Below are positions 1 to 9,695 of a stretch of DNA of 34,658 nucleotides, piece by piece. Numbering within the stretch: position 1 is the first letter of the stretch; each line of letters begins with the position of its first letter. Both the position numbers and the translations under genes were made by a program. Location: positions 1 through 34,658 of the forward strand of contig CANQHZ010000035.1 in assembly GCA_947623805.1 (NCBI GenBank), written 5' to 3'. Below the pieces are notes generated by a model. The model was not told the origin of the DNA. It did no database searches and saw nothing but the letters and a program-made list of their open reading frames with translations. The stretch comes from an uncultured Lachnospiraceae bacterium. GTDB lineage: Bacteria > Bacillota > Clostridia > Lachnospirales > Lachnospiraceae.

Positions 1-151
1 ATTCATATTTTGTTCATATTTCTTTTTAAAAATGTTCAAGAACAAAACACGATTTAGACATTTTAAGACTATATACTGTAAACATAAGGTGATACGAAAC
101 AGTTTCACCGATAATACAGCATATTACTTAATAATAACTTTTTCATAATAA

Positions 152-198
152 ATGCCAAGTAGCTTTATAGCTGCTTGGCATCCTCCCTTTTATAAGGG
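152..198. terminator. Terminator region downstream of fbp
   Basis: A 12-bp stem pairs 152-163 with 170-181 around a 6-base loop; on the minus strand it is followed by a T-rich run (TTTATTATG), as expected for the end of the fbp transcript. Next to it, CCCTT (185-189) pairs with AAGGG (194-198) and is followed by a T run on the plus strand, so the region may also stop transcription arriving from the left. The rest of 1-150 is AT-rich and holds no gene that I can support. Confidence 0.7.
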
Positions 199-203
199 AT
201 TTT

Positions 204-2129
204 TTATTTTTCAAACGGGCTTATATGCATCAAAAGTCCCTGCCTGTATGCCATAAGCAGACGTTCCAAGTCGTTTATGGTCTGCAATATCTCTTTGCCG
301 TTGTCTGTGTCTTTTACCATCACACGCTCAGGCTCGACCTCAAAAAAGTTGGAGGTAGATTCTATATCCTTATTCTCCTCCAGCGCCTTTGCTATGCTCT
401 CAAACGGCTGATGTGCCTTTAGACGCATTCCATGCGAATTGTATATAAGCGTGTAGCCCGCAATGCCTGTCGTTTTCTGGTACGCCTTGCAAAAACCACC
501 GTCTATCACAATCAGCCTGTTGTTTGCTTTTATCGGTGACTCTCCGTGCGATACCTTGATAGGCGTATGCCCGTTTATGATATGCGCCATCGGCGAATCA
601 AGACCAAACTCATGCAATATCTTTACGCAATATTCTTCCTGCCTGTAATATCTGTAATACGGGTTTTTAGGCTCATCATATGTGCTTTCGTCCACCACAA
701 ATGTGCGCTCAAATGTCTTCATATTTCTTCCAGACAGCGGCGACTTCTTGCCGCACCAAAGATACCACATAAAGTCAAGCTCTGACTGGCTCGGCTCGCC
801 GTAGAACGCTTTTCTTGCCACTTTTGTCGCATAATCCATGTATGCCTTACCCTTGTACAATCTGCCATCAATCTTCATGCCATCAAAATCACCGTTCTCA
901 TCAAGCGGAATACATCCGTGGAAAAGCAGATTTCCGTTGCAGCAGCAGTAAATATTCCCTTTCTCATACAAAAATCCTATGTGACGTTTCAGCGTCTGGC
1001 TGTTGATAAAGGCAGAGCGCAAATCGTCCATTACCTGACGCTCGCGCTCCGTCAGCGTATACGCGTCGTTTACGTTAAGAGTGGGAAACGCATCGTCCTT
1101 GAGCTCATATTCTTTGCCGTCAATCCGCACCGTGCCGCGCGCCTTGTCTATCTTGTCAAGCAGCAGACGGTCCACCATATCGTACTCCGGATGGCGCATT
1201 ATTATCTGCCCCTCAAGCTTAAACAGCATTACCGAAATCGCTTTCAGCGCTGCTTTCATAGGAGGAAGTGAGGGATATGTCTGCTCAGCAAAAAGCGTGA
1301 GGGAGCGCAGGCTTATCGCATAAGCGTTTTCAAGGATTTCTATATTATTGTATTTAATATTGTTTCTGAGCACATTGGCAATGCACGCCTCGCAGCCGCA
1401 CGCCGCTCCCATCCACAAAATATCATGGTTTCCCCACTCAATATCCACACTATGGTGGTTCATAAGCAAGTCAATAATGCGGTCGGCGCTGCCGCCCCTG
1501 TCATATATATCCCCGACTATATGAAGTCTGTCCACGGCAAGCCGCTTTATCAGCCGGCTGAGCGCTTCAATAAACTCATCGGCGCTGTCTATGTCGATTA
1601 TCGTATCTATGATTTTTTCATGATACACATATTGGTTGTTGTCCTCATCAGGCTGCTCATGCAAAAGCTCGTCGATTATGTAACTGAACTCTATCGGGAG
1701 TGCCTTTCTCACTTTTGAGCGAGTGTACTTTGATGAAAGCAGCTTTGCGAGCTCTATCAGATTTTTCAGAGTAATTTTGTACCAGTAAGGCGTGACGGCA
1801 TTCTGTAATTTCAGCATCTTTATTTTTTCAACGGGATAATATACAAGTGTGCAGATTTCCTGTCGCTCGCGCTCAGAAAGTCTTTCCTTAAATATCATGT
1901 CCACCTTTTCCTTGATGACGCCCGCGGCATTATTCAAAATATGAAAAAACGCCTCATACTCGCCATGCAAATCGCTCATAAAGTGCTCCGTACCTTTAGG
2001 CAGGTTGAGTATCGCCTTTAAGTTTATAATTTCCCTGCATACAGACGGTATTGAGGGGTATTTCTCCGACAGCAGTCTAAGATATTTTAATTCATCTTCC
2101 GAAACAGGATTAACATTTGAAAGTTCCAT
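204..2129 (-). CDS. fbp: Fructose-1,6-bisphosphatase class III
   Basis: Hydrolyses fructose-1,6-bisphosphate to fructose-6-phosphate and phosphate, the committed gluconeogenic step, in the cytoplasm. The 641-residue length and sequence match the Firmicutes class III (FBPase_2) family. The calcineurin-like metal site is visible: SDLHGE (D53, H55), GDIYDRGG around residue 206 and GNHD around 233, with a later NGHTP motif near residue 518. The start at 2129 is supported by GGAGGTG eight bases upstream. A promoter lies directly upstream (2157-2186) and a hairpin with T run follows, so it looks monocistronic. No truncation or missing metal ligand was seen. Confidence 0.96.
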   Translation of the reverse strand: MELSNVNPVSEDELKYLRLLSEKYPSIPSVCREIINLKAILNLPKGTEHFMSDLHGEYEAFFHILNNAAGVIKEKVDMIFKERLSERERQEICTLVYYPVEKIKMLKLQNAVTPYWYKITLKNLIELAKLLSSKYTRSKVRKALPIEFSYIIDELLHEQPDEDNNQYVYHEKIIDTIIDIDSADEFIEALSRLIKRLAVDRLHIVGDIYDRGGSADRIIDLLMNHHSVDIEWGNHDILWMGAACGCEACIANVLRNNIKYNNIEILENAYAISLRSLTLFAEQTYPSLPPMKAALKAISVMLFKLEGQIIMRHPEYDMVDRLLLDKIDKARGTVRIDGKEYELKDDAFPTLNVNDAYTLTERERQVMDDLRSAFINSQTLKRHIGFLYEKGNIYCCCNGNLLFHGCIPLDENGDFDGMKIDGRLYKGKAYMDYATKVARKAFYGEPSQSELDFMWYLWCGKKSPLSGRNMKTFERTFVVDESTYDEPKNPYYRYYRQEEYCVKILHEFGLDSPMAHIINGHTPIKVSHGESPIKANNRLIVIDGGFCKAYQKTTGIAGYTLIYNSHGMRLKAHQPFESIAKALEENKDIESTSNFFEVEPERVMVKDTDNGKEILQTINDLERLLMAYRQGLLMHISPFEK

Positions 2130-2156
2130 AATGGCAGCACCTCCGTTCTTTAGTTA

Positions 2157-2186
2157 ATTATAACCTAACTATACGGCTTTTCGCAA
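2157..2186 (-). promoter_or_regulatory. Sigma-A type promoter of fbp
   Basis: On the minus strand TTGCGA (2181-2186) is separated by 18 bases from a perfect TATAAT (2157-2162), placing the transcript start about 20 bases before the fbp ribosome binding site. Confidence 0.65.
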
Positions 2187-2228
2187 CTATATTTTAGGCA
2201 TTTTGCACTACCGTATTTTGCACTACCT

Positions 2229-2711
2229 TTATGCCTCACTCGCAAACCCTGTCCCGCTTGGCGCGTATTCGCTCAGTATGCTTGCCTCGCCATATTTATC
2301 ATAAGAATATAGCATAAACCCGCCCTCATCATCGGCACTCACGGCAATATCGCCTCCCAGCGCGCGCTCAAGCTCCTTTAACATTCCATAGTGACTAAAC
2401 TGATAGCGCGCACTCGCGTCATTCTCAAGCGCTCTGGTGAGTTTATCTATAAGCTCCTGTCTGTATTCAGGCGTTATACGCCGTTTTTCGTTTCCGCTAA
2501 AATCTCCTATATATCCGCCATGCAAAAGGCACCAGTCTACCGTATCGCATATTTCCGATAAAAATATGGCTATCGCCGCTTCTATCGTCATCATGGCTAT
2601 CGGATGTCCCCTCTGTTTAGACGTCTCCTCGCCATTTTCCGTATTGTCTATGCTGCTTATATTTTCGATACGGGAGAGCCTCTGCAGGTCTGTATCCCGT
2701 CTTGTAGTCAT
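2229..2711 (-). CDS. Hypothetical protein, 160 aa
   Basis: I do not recognise this protein. The frame stays open further upstream, but the ATG at 2711 (MTTRRDTDLQ...) is preceded by GAGGGG at short spacing and is preferred to the basic, Cys-containing extension ending at 2810. The protein is hydrophilic and mostly helical-looking in the middle (residues about 40-110), with an acidic, glycine-rich C-terminal part. No signal peptide or membrane segment is visible. It is divergent from the small Cys-motif gene at 2901 and lies 67 bp upstream of the fbp -35 box, so its transcript may read into fbp. Function unknown. Confidence 0.6.
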   Translation of the reverse strand: MTTRRDTDLQRLSRIENISSIDNTENGEETSKQRGHPIAMMTIEAAIAIFLSEICDTVDWCLLHGGYIGDFSGNEKRRITPEYRQELIDKLTRALENDASARYQFSHYGMLKELERALGGDIAVSADDEGGFMLYSYDKYGEASILSEYAPSGTGFASEA

Positions 2712-2838
2712 TTTCCCCTCATTTCCGCCGCTTTTGCGGCATATATGGCAAAAAATTCTATGTTTATTATTTATATCGGATTTTATTTTAGATTTTTTAG
2801 CCTGCGGCAATTTGCTTATTCCATATTTTTACGTTTTA

Positions 2839-2847
2839 TGGTATACT
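2839..2847 (+). promoter_or_regulatory. Extended -10 promoter for the 2901 gene
   Basis: TG-g-TATACT (TG at 2839-2840, TATACT at 2842-2847) is an extended -10 element about 55 bases before the ATG at 2901. No good -35 hexamer sits 17 bases upstream, which is typical of extended -10 promoters. Confidence 0.5.
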
Positions 2848-2900
2848 GCTTATATGGGCGCAAGCCAAATTCGCATACCGGACAGGATTGGAGGATTGTT

Positions 2901-3236
2901 ATGTTTACAGAACAAAAGCTCGAAGAACACTACGGCAAAATTCCCTCAGACGCTTTACATATCATAAGAGACGAATATAAATGGGCTCTTGAGGAATGTG
3001 GAGTGCACAATGATGAACAGCTCAAATACATAGAAAAAGCTCTCTCACTGCGCGGAGAAAGCCTTGAAGTACGCGTCAACCGCAAGATTTTATTTTTGTG
3101 TAAATGCGGTCAAAGCCGTATCGTTACTACCAATGCCAATGATGACAAAATAAAAATGTTTATCTTCGACCAGTACAATGTACCTTGCACTAAGTGTCGC
3201 AATGTCAATATGTACACATGGAAATATATGGAGTAA
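2901..3236 (+). CDS. Small CxC/CxxC (zinc-ribbon-like) protein, 111 aa
   Basis: Function unknown. The reading frame is open from 2604, but the ATG at 2901 is the only start with a good ribosome binding site (GGAGG at 2889-2893) and it lies behind an extended -10 promoter. The N-terminal 60 residues are charged and helical; residues 60-111 contain CKCG (C67, C69) and CTKC (C96, C99), a spacing that suits a zinc ribbon or similar metal site. No membrane segment. Followed by a 9-bp hairpin, so it appears monocistronic. Confidence 0.75.
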   Translation: MFTEQKLEEHYGKIPSDALHIIRDEYKWALEECGVHNDEQLKYIEKALSLRGESLEVRVNRKILFLCKCGQSRIVTTNANDDKIKMFIFDQYNVPCTKCRNVNMYTWKYME

Positions 3237-3244
3237 GACATCAA

Positions 3245-3277
3245 AAAGCTCTCAAGGCAGCCAAAATAGCTGCCTTG
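3245..3277. terminator. Hairpin between convergent genes
   Basis: A 9-bp perfect stem pairs 3253-3261 with 3269-3277 with a 7-base loop. On the minus strand it is followed by AGAGCTTTTTG, so it may end the GNAT transcript; on the plus strand it follows the small Cys protein but lacks a strong T run. Probably a bidirectional terminator. Confidence 0.5.
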
Positions 3278-3294
3278 GAGTTTATAAGATACCC

Positions 3295-4473
3295 TTAAAA
3301 TGCATCCGCTTCGGGCAGGAAAAACGGCAGAGGAAACCACCCGTTAGGGATGTTTTTTAATTTACCCTGCGGATTTTGCTGTTCTCGGAAACACAAAGGT
3401 GTAGTGAGCAGATAGACAAGCTCGCTGCTGTTTTCTACAATTATATCGGGAACAGTACATGCTGTTTCAACTTTTATTTCCTGAGCGGCGCCTGCATCTG
3501 ATACCGTTACTTGATAACCGGCGCCTGTCTCGTTTATGACTATCGTACATTCGCCCTGCTCAAGCCTACGGTACTTTGATTTCCACTTAAATAAAAATTC
3601 CAATACATTTCTATAGTTCAGAATTTTTATCTGATGTGACATTCCTACATTATAGTAATCGCACATCTTGTCAAGAAAACCCATTTTTTCCGTTTCATCT
3701 GCTCCCACGGTAATGCCGGTCTCATCGCAGTCTATGTTATCTATAAATTCATAAATAATCTCAGGGAGCATATAAATATCATCAAGTTCAAATTCAAAGA
3801 TATTGCGCTCATCAAACGACGCGTTTATGTATCCCACCAGATTTTCATTGTGATATACAAGATATATAATGCCGCCCCAGCTTTGAAGACACGGCAAAAA
3901 GTCTTCTCTTGAGCGCGCTGTCACATGGCGCCGGCTATACAGCGCATACAGCCTGTCTATTATGTCATCTGCGTCCTCGGTCTGTCGGTCCATGATTTCA
4001 AAGCTGTAAAACGTCTCCGCGCCAAAATCGTCTCCGTATAAGCTTTGACAGCAGTGGCGTATGCTGTCGCGCGTTATGTTATAATTGTATTTGATGCCCG
4101 CCCGCTCAAAACCATAATGTCGATAACGATGGCGTCCTCCGTCAAGTATCATCAAATCGCATTGGACCGCTCTCGCACTCTCCTCTGCCTGTTTCATCAA
4201 CTCAGTCATGTATCCTTTATGCCTGCTGTTTGGGTGGACAGAAACTGTCCCCACATACGCTGCCTTGAGCCTGCAGTCAGATTGCCTTAGTTCCAATGGA
4301 TATAAATCGATAAGCGCGCGTATTTTTCCGTTTTCCTCTATTATATGGTGCTTTAGCCTTTCTGCCCTGTCATGCGAATACGCTTTCGGCAAAAGCTCTG
4401 CAAAATCTATCCCCTCACCTTTCAAATTAAAAACCAAATTTGCAAAGTCAATAATATCCTCTAAATTTTTCAC
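3295..4473 (-). CDS. GNAT N-acetyltransferase, Eis-like, 392 aa
   Basis: Predicted acetyl-CoA-dependent N-acetyltransferase; substrate unknown. Residues about 1-140 form the GNAT fold, with the acetyl-CoA binding motif visible as VGTVSVHPNSRHKGYMTELM (V-x-P-x-x-R-x-x-G-Y). The remaining 250 residues resemble the second GNAT-like and sterol-carrier-like parts of two-domain Eis-type enzymes, which fits the length near 400. The frame can be extended to a TTG at 4506, but GTG at 4473 is preferred because AAGGAG lies 8-9 bases upstream of it; the longer version would translate through that ribosome binding site. The preceding bactofilin terminator sits just upstream, so a separate promoter is likely although none stands out. 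Confidence 0.8.
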   Translation of the reverse strand: MKNLEDIIDFANLVFNLKGEGIDFAELLPKAYSHDRAERLKHHIIEENGKIRALIDLYPLELRQSDCRLKAAYVGTVSVHPNSRHKGYMTELMKQAEESARAVQCDLMILDGGRHRYRHYGFERAGIKYNYNITRDSIRHCCQSLYGDDFGAETFYSFEIMDRQTEDADDIIDRLYALYSRRHVTARSREDFLPCLQSWGGIIYLVYHNENLVGYINASFDERNIFEFELDDIYMLPEIIYEFIDNIDCDETGITVGADETEKMGFLDKMCDYYNVGMSHQIKILNYRNVLEFLFKWKSKYRRLEQGECTIVINETGAGYQVTVSDAGAAQEIKVETACTVPDIIVENSSELVYLLTTPLCFREQQNPQGKLKNIPNGWFPLPFFLPEADAF

Positions 4474-4489
4474 TCCTGCTCTCCTTTTG

Positions 4490-4522
4490 ACAAAAATAAA
4501 ACGCAAACCGTCGGCTTGCGTT
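4490..4522 (-). terminator. Rho-independent terminator of the bactofilin gene
   Basis: On the minus strand 4516-4522 pairs with 4500-4506 (7 bp), with an inner CC/GG pair and a tight loop, followed by a T-rich run (TTTATTTTT) at 4499-4490. It lies between the bactofilin stop and the GNAT start. Confidence 0.75.
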
Positions 4523-4530
4523 CTATCACA

Positions 4531-5061
4531 TCATGATTTTTTTGAAGCTTTTGGTTTAACAGGCTTATCATCTTCCTGCTTAGGCGGCTCCTCTACCGCG
4601 GGGAATAAACTCTTGACGTCCACATCGGAATAGCAGAAACTGCACTTTCCGTTTATAGCCGCACCGTTGCTTACTTCCAGAACTTTTACCTTTATATCAC
4701 TGTCGATAATCGCCTTTTCTCCCACGGTCATGCTGTCCTTTATGTCAAGATTACCCTGAATAGCCCCGTCTACTACAAGTTTCTCGGCGCTGATGTTGCC
4801 CAGGATGACCGTGTTTTCCCTTATAATCGCGCCCTGAGTACAGTCAATGTCGCCTTCTATAAATGAGTCCTTGGCGTATAAATCAATTGCCTTAATGTTG
4901 CCTTTCACATTTCCGCATATGTTTATGCAGTCGCCCGATTTGATATTGCCGTTGACTTCGCCGTACATCTCAAGCTTTCCTGTCATATCAATATTTCCGT
5001 TGATAATTGTTCCCTTAGGTATAACAGCCGTTCCTGCGCCTGTTTCTTCAAAATTGTTCAT
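4531..5061 (-). CDS. Bactofilin (polymer-forming cytoskeletal protein)
   Basis: Small cytoskeletal scaffold that self-assembles into filaments, usually at the membrane or pole, and recruits partners such as cell-wall enzymes. The central part (about residues 12-145) is a run of short beta strands with glycine turns every 8-18 residues (GTIINGNIDMTG, GEVNGNIKSGD, GNVKGNIKA, GAIQGNLDI), the right-handed beta-helix signature of the bactofilin (DUF583) family. The C-terminal tail (about 30 residues) is charged, proline/lysine-rich and probably disordered. The ATG at 5061 has GGAGGTAACAGG upstream. Length 176 is normal. It faces away from the ECF S-component gene across a 263-bp AT-rich divergent region. 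Confidence 0.88.
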   Translation of the reverse strand: MNNFEETGAGTAVIPKGTIINGNIDMTGKLEMYGEVNGNIKSGDCINICGNVKGNIKAIDLYAKDSFIEGDIDCTQGAIIRENTVILGNISAEKLVVDGAIQGNLDIKDSMTVGEKAIIDSDIKVKVLEVSNGAAINGKCSFCYSDVDVKSLFPAVEEPPKQEDDKPVKPKASKKS

Positions 5062-5324
5062 TGTTACCTGTTACCTCCGTATTTAAGTTTTAGCTTTTTT
5101 AAGCACAAACCCACTATATAACACTTGATATATATATTAAAGCCTATTTACGCCCAAAAATCAACATTATATGCAAAATTTACGTAGTAAAATTTACAAG
5201 TTGTCAAACTGTCCCTTAAAAAATATTTAAAATTGTCTATTTCTAAAAAGTCAGTCTGCGATATACTAATTAAGACAAACGGATTGTCACAATCAAAACA
5301 CACCATGAATGGAGGAACATTATC

Positions 5325-5939
5325 ATGACGCAAAAAAATCTGAAAACATATAAGTTAGCCCTGACCGGACTTATGGCAGCGCTTTCATATGTAGTATTTA
5401 CTTTTTTACAAATAAAAATTCAGCTCCCAGGCGGAGATGCGACAAGTATTCACCTTGGCAATGCCGTATGCGTGCTTGGAGCGCTTTTGCTCGGCGGTCC
5501 ACTTGGCGGCATAGGCGGAGCCATAGGCATGACTATCGGTGATTTATTCGACCCAGTGTATGTAGCATACGCTCCCAAGACTTTTATATTGAAGCTTTGC
5601 ATCGGTTTGATTACCGGTTTTGTAGCTCATAAGCTCGGAAAGATTTCGACCCTGCACGACTCAAAAAAGGTTTTCAGCTGGGTGCTTGCAGCGTCCGTGA
5701 GCGGACTTTTATTCAATGTTATTTTTGACCCGCTTGTGGGATATTTTTACAAACTTATCATTATTGGAAAGCCTGCGGCAGAGCTTACGCTTGCATGGAA
5801 CATAACCTCAACCTCTATCAACGCCGTAGTTTCAACAGTAGCGGCAACGGCAGTATATATGGCATTAAGGCCTGCGCTTGCAAAGGCAGGACTTCTGCCG
5901 CCTATCGGCAAAGCCTCATTAAAGGACAAAACCGCTTAA
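5325..5939 (+). CDS. ECF transporter S component (vitamin-binding membrane subunit)
   Basis: Substrate-binding integral membrane subunit of an energy-coupling-factor vitamin importer; it would work with the shared EcfT/EcfA modules encoded elsewhere. The 204-residue protein has about six hydrophobic segments and the pattern of PF07155-type S components (IHLGNAVCVLGALLLGGPLG, then GGAIGMTIGDL). Vitamin specificity cannot be read directly. A pyridoxal kinase about 8.5 kb away (14395) makes a B6 precursor one possibility, but they are not adjacent, and I saw no riboflavin or thiamin riboswitch in 5062-5324. Start supported by GGAGG at 5311-5315. Ends in a strong terminator. Confidence 0.85.
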   Translation: MTQKNLKTYKLALTGLMAALSYVVFTFLQIKIQLPGGDATSIHLGNAVCVLGALLLGGPLGGIGGAIGMTIGDLFDPVYVAYAPKTFILKLCIGLITGFVAHKLGKISTLHDSKKVFSWVLAASVSGLLFNVIFDPLVGYFYKLIIIGKPAAELTLAWNITSTSINAVVSTVAATAVYMALRPALAKAGLLPPIGKASLKDKTA

Positions 5940-5949
5940 TAAAAAATCA

Positions 5950-5985
5950 AGCCCCGGTGCTTATTCTGGCATCGGGGCTTTTTCA
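5950..5985. terminator. Strong bidirectional terminator
   Basis: An 11-bp GC-rich stem pairs 5950-5960 with 5969-5979 around an 8-base loop. T runs follow on the plus strand (end of the ECF S gene) and on the minus strand (end of the first chemoreceptor gene). Confidence 0.88.
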
Positions 5986-5991
5986 TTTCTT

Positions 5992-7722
5992 TTATTCCAG
6001 CTCAAACATACTCGTATTCGACGAAAGGGTATCTGACATCTTAATAATCGTATCTACATCATTGCTGCACTCGGTAACAATATTTCTAAGCTCCTGCATA
6101 GATGCCGATGTTTCCTCCGTGCTCGCCGCATTCTCCTCGGAAAGAGTTGCAAGACTTTCAACCGCCTGTAGTACATTGTCCTTAAGGCTGTTGAGGTTTT
6201 CTACCTCTTTGCGAATATTGTCTACCGCGCCACCAACCTCATTTATCTCCATATTGAGGTTGCCAAATACTGTCTGGGTATTTTGCAGCTCAGCGCCTTG
6301 CTTGTCGATTACCTCTGTAACCTGTTTCATCGTGTCTACCGTGACATTGGAATTTTTGATAAGCAAATCTATAATGCCTGTAATGCGGCTTGCCGACTCC
6401 GCCGACTGGTCTGCCAGTTTCCTGATTTCATCAGCCACCACTGCAAAACCTCTGCCCTGCTCGCCTGCTCTGGCCGCCTCTATGCTGGCATTGAGTGAAA
6501 GTAAACTCGTCTGGTCCGCTATATCCGTGATGACATCCGCCGCCGACTGAATATCAAGTGCCGACCGATTTGTCATATTCGTCTGCTCATACACTACGTC
6601 AAACGCCTGTTTCGTCTCATTACTTATCTTGATAAGCTCTACAAGCGTCGCGTCTACACTCTTATTGTACTCACGCATCTTATCCGTATTGCCCACAAGC
6701 TGTTCGACATTCTGCGATGTGCTCTCTATGGCATTGCCCATACCCTGCACTTCCGTGCCGACATCCGCCGTGTTCTGCGCCTGCTGCGTAGAGCTGTATG
6801 CCATTTCCTCAACGGCGCGGTCAACATTCCCTATGTAATCTGTCATACTCCTGAACGAATCGGAGAAGTTGCCGGATATTCCCTCCAAATCGCCCGACGC
6901 GCTCTTGATATTATTGACAATCGTCGAAAGACTGCTGATAAGCTTATTCACGCTATGCGCTATATCACCGACTTCATCGGCACGCTGCAGAAGTTTTCCG
7001 TCAACACTGGTGTTAAGCTTGCCCTCCGCAACGCTGTTTAAGCTTGCGATAACGTTTACTATTACCGCGAGTATGCTCTTTATGCTGAAAATAGTCAATA
7101 TCACGCTGACTACAAGAATCGCAGCCACCACCACAAGGCTCAGCATAAGGTTCTGCGAATAAATTGCCGTTATGTTTGACTTGTCAAGTCCTACGAAAGT
7201 CATACCTATGATTTCATCAGCATTCTGCTGGTGCAACGGGCAATACATCGCGTAATACTCCTTGCCCGCGATAACTACATTGTCGGAATAATAATCCTGC
7301 CCTTCAACCACTACAGCCTGGTATATCGCAGGGTCTGCCGTCGTGCCAATCATACGGGTGCCCGTCTCGTCAACAAGGCTTGTCGCCATGCGCGTGTCTC
7401 CGTAAAATACAGTAACCTGCAGGTCTACCTCTTTACTGAAATTATCGAAAAAGTCTGTGTTGTCACTTATACTTTTCTTACCTTTGTAAAATTTGCCATT
7501 GTTGTACACATATGTACCGTTTGCCAGATTGCCTACCGACACTTCAAACGCATACTGCGCCGCGCTAAGCTCATGCTTTACCATAGCGTCTATAATGCTG
7601 GAGCTGAGTTTCTCCATTGAAATTACCGCTACAACCGACAGAAGAAGCATCGGAACAAGCGCCAATATCAACAGCCTCGGCATTAGTTTTAGTCCTTTTC
7701 TCTTTGTATTGCTCTCCTCCAT
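5992..7722 (-). CDS. Methyl-accepting chemotaxis protein (Cache-type), copy 1
   Basis: Transmembrane chemoreceptor that would signal to CheA/CheW. Domain order in the 576 residues: N-terminal membrane segment (about 15-35), extracellular single-Cache domain (about 40-185; [20 protein letters not shown] and the [11 protein letters not shown] region), second membrane segment (about 190-212), HAMP (about 213-265), long cytoplasmic coiled coil with the signalling tip [20 protein letters not shown] followed by [19 protein letters not shown]. It is a tandem paralogue of the gene at 7793-9526: signalling parts are almost identical, sensor parts less so. Ribosome site GCAGGGA. No CheR-binding pentapeptide at the C-terminus (ends FELE). 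Ligand unknown. Confidence 0.93.
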   Translation of the reverse strand: MEESNTKRKGLKLMPRLLILALVPMLLLSVVAVISMEKLSSSIIDAMVKHELSAAQYAFEVSVGNLANGTYVYNNGKFYKGKKSISDNTDFFDNFSKEVDLQVTVFYGDTRMATSLVDETGTRMIGTTADPAIYQAVVVEGQDYYSDNVVIAGKEYYAMYCPLHQQNADEIIGMTFVGLDKSNITAIYSQNLMLSLVVVAAILVVSVILTIFSIKSILAVIVNVIASLNSVAEGKLNTSVDGKLLQRADEVGDIAHSVNKLISSLSTIVNNIKSASGDLEGISGNFSDSFRSMTDYIGNVDRAVEEMAYSSTQQAQNTADVGTEVQGMGNAIESTSQNVEQLVGNTDKMREYNKSVDATLVELIKISNETKQAFDVVYEQTNMTNRSALDIQSAADVITDIADQTSLLSLNASIEAARAGEQGRGFAVVADEIRKLADQSAESASRITGIIDLLIKNSNVTVDTMKQVTEVIDKQGAELQNTQTVFGNLNMEINEVGGAVDNIRKEVENLNSLKDNVLQAVESLATLSEENAASTEETSASMQELRNIVTECSNDVDTIIKMSDTLSSNTSMFELE

Positions 7723-7792
7723 GAATATTCCCTGCCTTTCTATACAGACATTTAGAGCTAATAGTATACTTTTTATTATATTATGTGTAGTC

Positions 7793-9526
7793 CTATTCTA
7801 CCTCAAACATGCTCGTATTTGATGCGAGGGCATCTGACATCTTAATAATCGTATCTACATCATTGCTGCACTCGGTAACGATATTTCTAAGCTCCTGCAT
7901 AGAGGCTGAAGTCTCCTCCGTGCTTGCCGCGTTCTCCTCGGAAAGAGTGGCAAGGCTTTCAACCGCCTGAAGCACATTGTCTTTAAGGCCATTAAGATTT
8001 TCTACCTCCTTGCGGATGTTATCCACTGCCCCGCTGACCTCTTTTATCTCCATGTTGAGGTCATTGAATACTGACTTGGTATTCTGCAGCTCCATGCCCT
8101 GCTTATCAATTACCTCTGTAACCTGTTTCATCGTGTCTACCGTGACATTGGAATTTTTGATAAGTAAATCTATAATGCCTGTGATGCGGTTTGCCGACTC
8201 CGCCGACTGGTCTGCAAGCTTTCTGATTTCATCAGCCACTACCGCAAAACCCTTGCCTTGCTCGCCCGCTCTTGCCGCTTCTATGCTGGCATTGAGCGAA
8301 AGCAGGCTCGTCTGGTCCGCTATATCCGTGATGACATCTGCCGCTGACTGAATATCAAGCGCCGACCGATTTGTCATATTTGTCTGCTCATATACTACGT
8401 CAAATGCCTGTTTTGTCTCATTGCTTATCTTGATAAGCTCTACAAGCGTCGCGTCTACACTCCTGTTGTACTCGCGCATCTTATCCGTATTGCCTACAAG
8501 CTGTTCGACATTCTGCGATGTGCTCTCTATGGCATTCCCCATGCCCTGCACCTCTGTACCGACATCGGCGGTATTCTGCGCCTGCTGCGTAGAACTGTAT
8601 GCCATTTCCTCTACCGCGCTGTCAACATTTCCTATGTAATCTGTCATGCGTCCGAAAGATTCTGAGAAATTACTTGATATATTCTCCAAATCACCCGACG
8701 CGCCTTTAATGTTGTTGACTATGGTGGAAAGACTGCCTATAAGTTTATTTACGCTGTGCGCTATGTCACCGACTTCATCGGCACGCTGCAAAAGCTTTTC
8801 GTCCACGCTGATATTAAGCTTGCCCTCCGCAACGCTGTTTAAGCCGACGATGACATTTACTATTACCGAAAGTATACTCTTTACACTGAAAATAGTCAGC
8901 ACTACGCTCACTGCAAAAATCACCATCAGCACCACAAGACTTAGCATAAGGTTTTGCGAATATATCGATTTTATGTTTGACTTGTCAAGTCCCACAAAAG
9001 TCATTCCGATGATTTCATCTGTGTTTGGCTGGCATAGCGGACTGTACAGCGCATAATATTCTTTGCCCGCGATAACCACATCGTCGGAATAGTAATCCTG
9101 ACCGCCCGTTACTACGGTCTCATATATCTCCGGACTGGCTGTCGTGCCAATCATGCGCGTGCCGTCCTCATCAACAAGACTTGTCGCCACTCGAATATCG
9201 CCATAAAATATCGTGACCTGCAGGTCAACCTCCTGGCTGAAATCATCAAAGAAATCAGTGTTGTTGCTTATGTTTCTCTTGCCCTTATAGAAATTACCGC
9301 CGGCATATATATATGCGCCGTTTGACAGATTTTCTACCGATACTTCAAAAGCATACTGGGCAGCACTCAGCTCGTGTCTCACCATAGCCTCTATAATGCT
9401 GGTGCTCAACTTTTCCATTGAAATTACCGCTACAGCCGACAGAAGAAGCATCGGAACAAGTGCCAATATCAAAAGTCTTGGCAGCAGTTTTAGTCCTTTT
9501 CTTTTTGTATTATTATTTTCCCCCAT
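7793..9526 (-). CDS. Methyl-accepting chemotaxis protein (Cache-type), copy 2
   Basis: Chemoreceptor of 577 residues with the same order as its downstream neighbour: membrane segment, extracellular Cache domain (about 40-185), membrane segment, HAMP and MCP signalling domain with the tip [20 protein letters not shown]. Differences from copy 1 concentrate in the sensor (for example [16 protein letters not shown] against [16 protein letters not shown], and [12 protein letters not shown] against [12 protein letters not shown]), suggesting related but not identical ligands. AGGAGA precedes the ATG at 9526. Upstream sequence of both copies shares the block around GTATACTAT and AGCTCTA, so the duplication included regulatory DNA. 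Ligand unknown. Confidence 0.93.
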   Translation of the reverse strand: MGENNNTKRKGLKLLPRLLILALVPMLLLSAVAVISMEKLSTSIIEAMVRHELSAAQYAFEVSVENLSNGAYIYAGGNFYKGKRNISNNTDFFDDFSQEVDLQVTIFYGDIRVATSLVDEDGTRMIGTTASPEIYETVVTGGQDYYSDDVVIAGKEYYALYSPLCQPNTDEIIGMTFVGLDKSNIKSIYSQNLMLSLVVLMVIFAVSVVLTIFSVKSILSVIVNVIVGLNSVAEGKLNISVDEKLLQRADEVGDIAHSVNKLIGSLSTIVNNIKGASGDLENISSNFSESFGRMTDYIGNVDSAVEEMAYSSTQQAQNTADVGTEVQGMGNAIESTSQNVEQLVGNTDKMREYNRSVDATLVELIKISNETKQAFDVVYEQTNMTNRSALDIQSAADVITDIADQTSLLSLNASIEAARAGEQGKGFAVVADEIRKLADQSAESANRITGIIDLLIKNSNVTVDTMKQVTEVIDKQGMELQNTKSVFNDLNMEIKEVSGAVDNIRKEVENLNGLKDNVLQAVESLATLSEENAASTEETSASMQELRNIVTECSNDVDTIIKMSDALASNTSMFEVE

Positions 9527-9613
9527 AAATATCTCCTGCCTTTCTATATGAACATATAGAGCTTATAGTATACTTTATATAGTAACATATTCTTTATTTT
9601 TTTACAACAATTT

Positions 9614-9641
9614 AATATAATGTATACACAATTTTGTGCAA
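9614..9641 (-). promoter_or_regulatory. Candidate promoter of chemoreceptor copy 2
   Basis: TTGCAC (9636-9641) and TATATT (9614-9619) on the minus strand are spaced by 16 bases, just downstream of the terminator of the third chemoreceptor. An alternative -10 (TATACT near 9570) lies closer to the gene and is also present upstream of copy 1. Confidence 0.4.
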
Positions 9642-9645
9642 TATG

Positions 9646-9679
9646 GCAAAAAGGCGCGAATTTTTTCGATTCACGCCTT
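9646..9679 (-). terminator. Terminator of the third chemoreceptor gene
   Basis: On the minus strand 9669-9679 pairs with 9651-9661 over 11 bp (one G-U pair in the minus transcript), followed by TTTTT at 9650-9646. It separates transcription of the third receptor from the tandem pair. Confidence 0.8.
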
Positions 9680-9695
9680 TTATTAGACCCTTATT

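Noticed and set aside
33-46. TGTTC-AA-GAACA dyad resembling a LexA or other operator
   Set aside because: Orientation of the half-sites does not fit the Firmicutes LexA box and there is no gene start close by; short dyads occur by chance in AT-rich DNA.
5062-5324. Vitamin riboswitch upstream of the ECF S component
   Set aside because: No THI-box, RFN or other conserved riboswitch core could be recognised in this AT-rich stretch.
8646-9056. 136-aa plus-strand frame, with parallel frames over the other chemoreceptors
   Set aside because: Ser/Leu-rich antisense shadows of MCP coiled coils; repeated at equivalent places in both tandem copies because the genes are duplicated.
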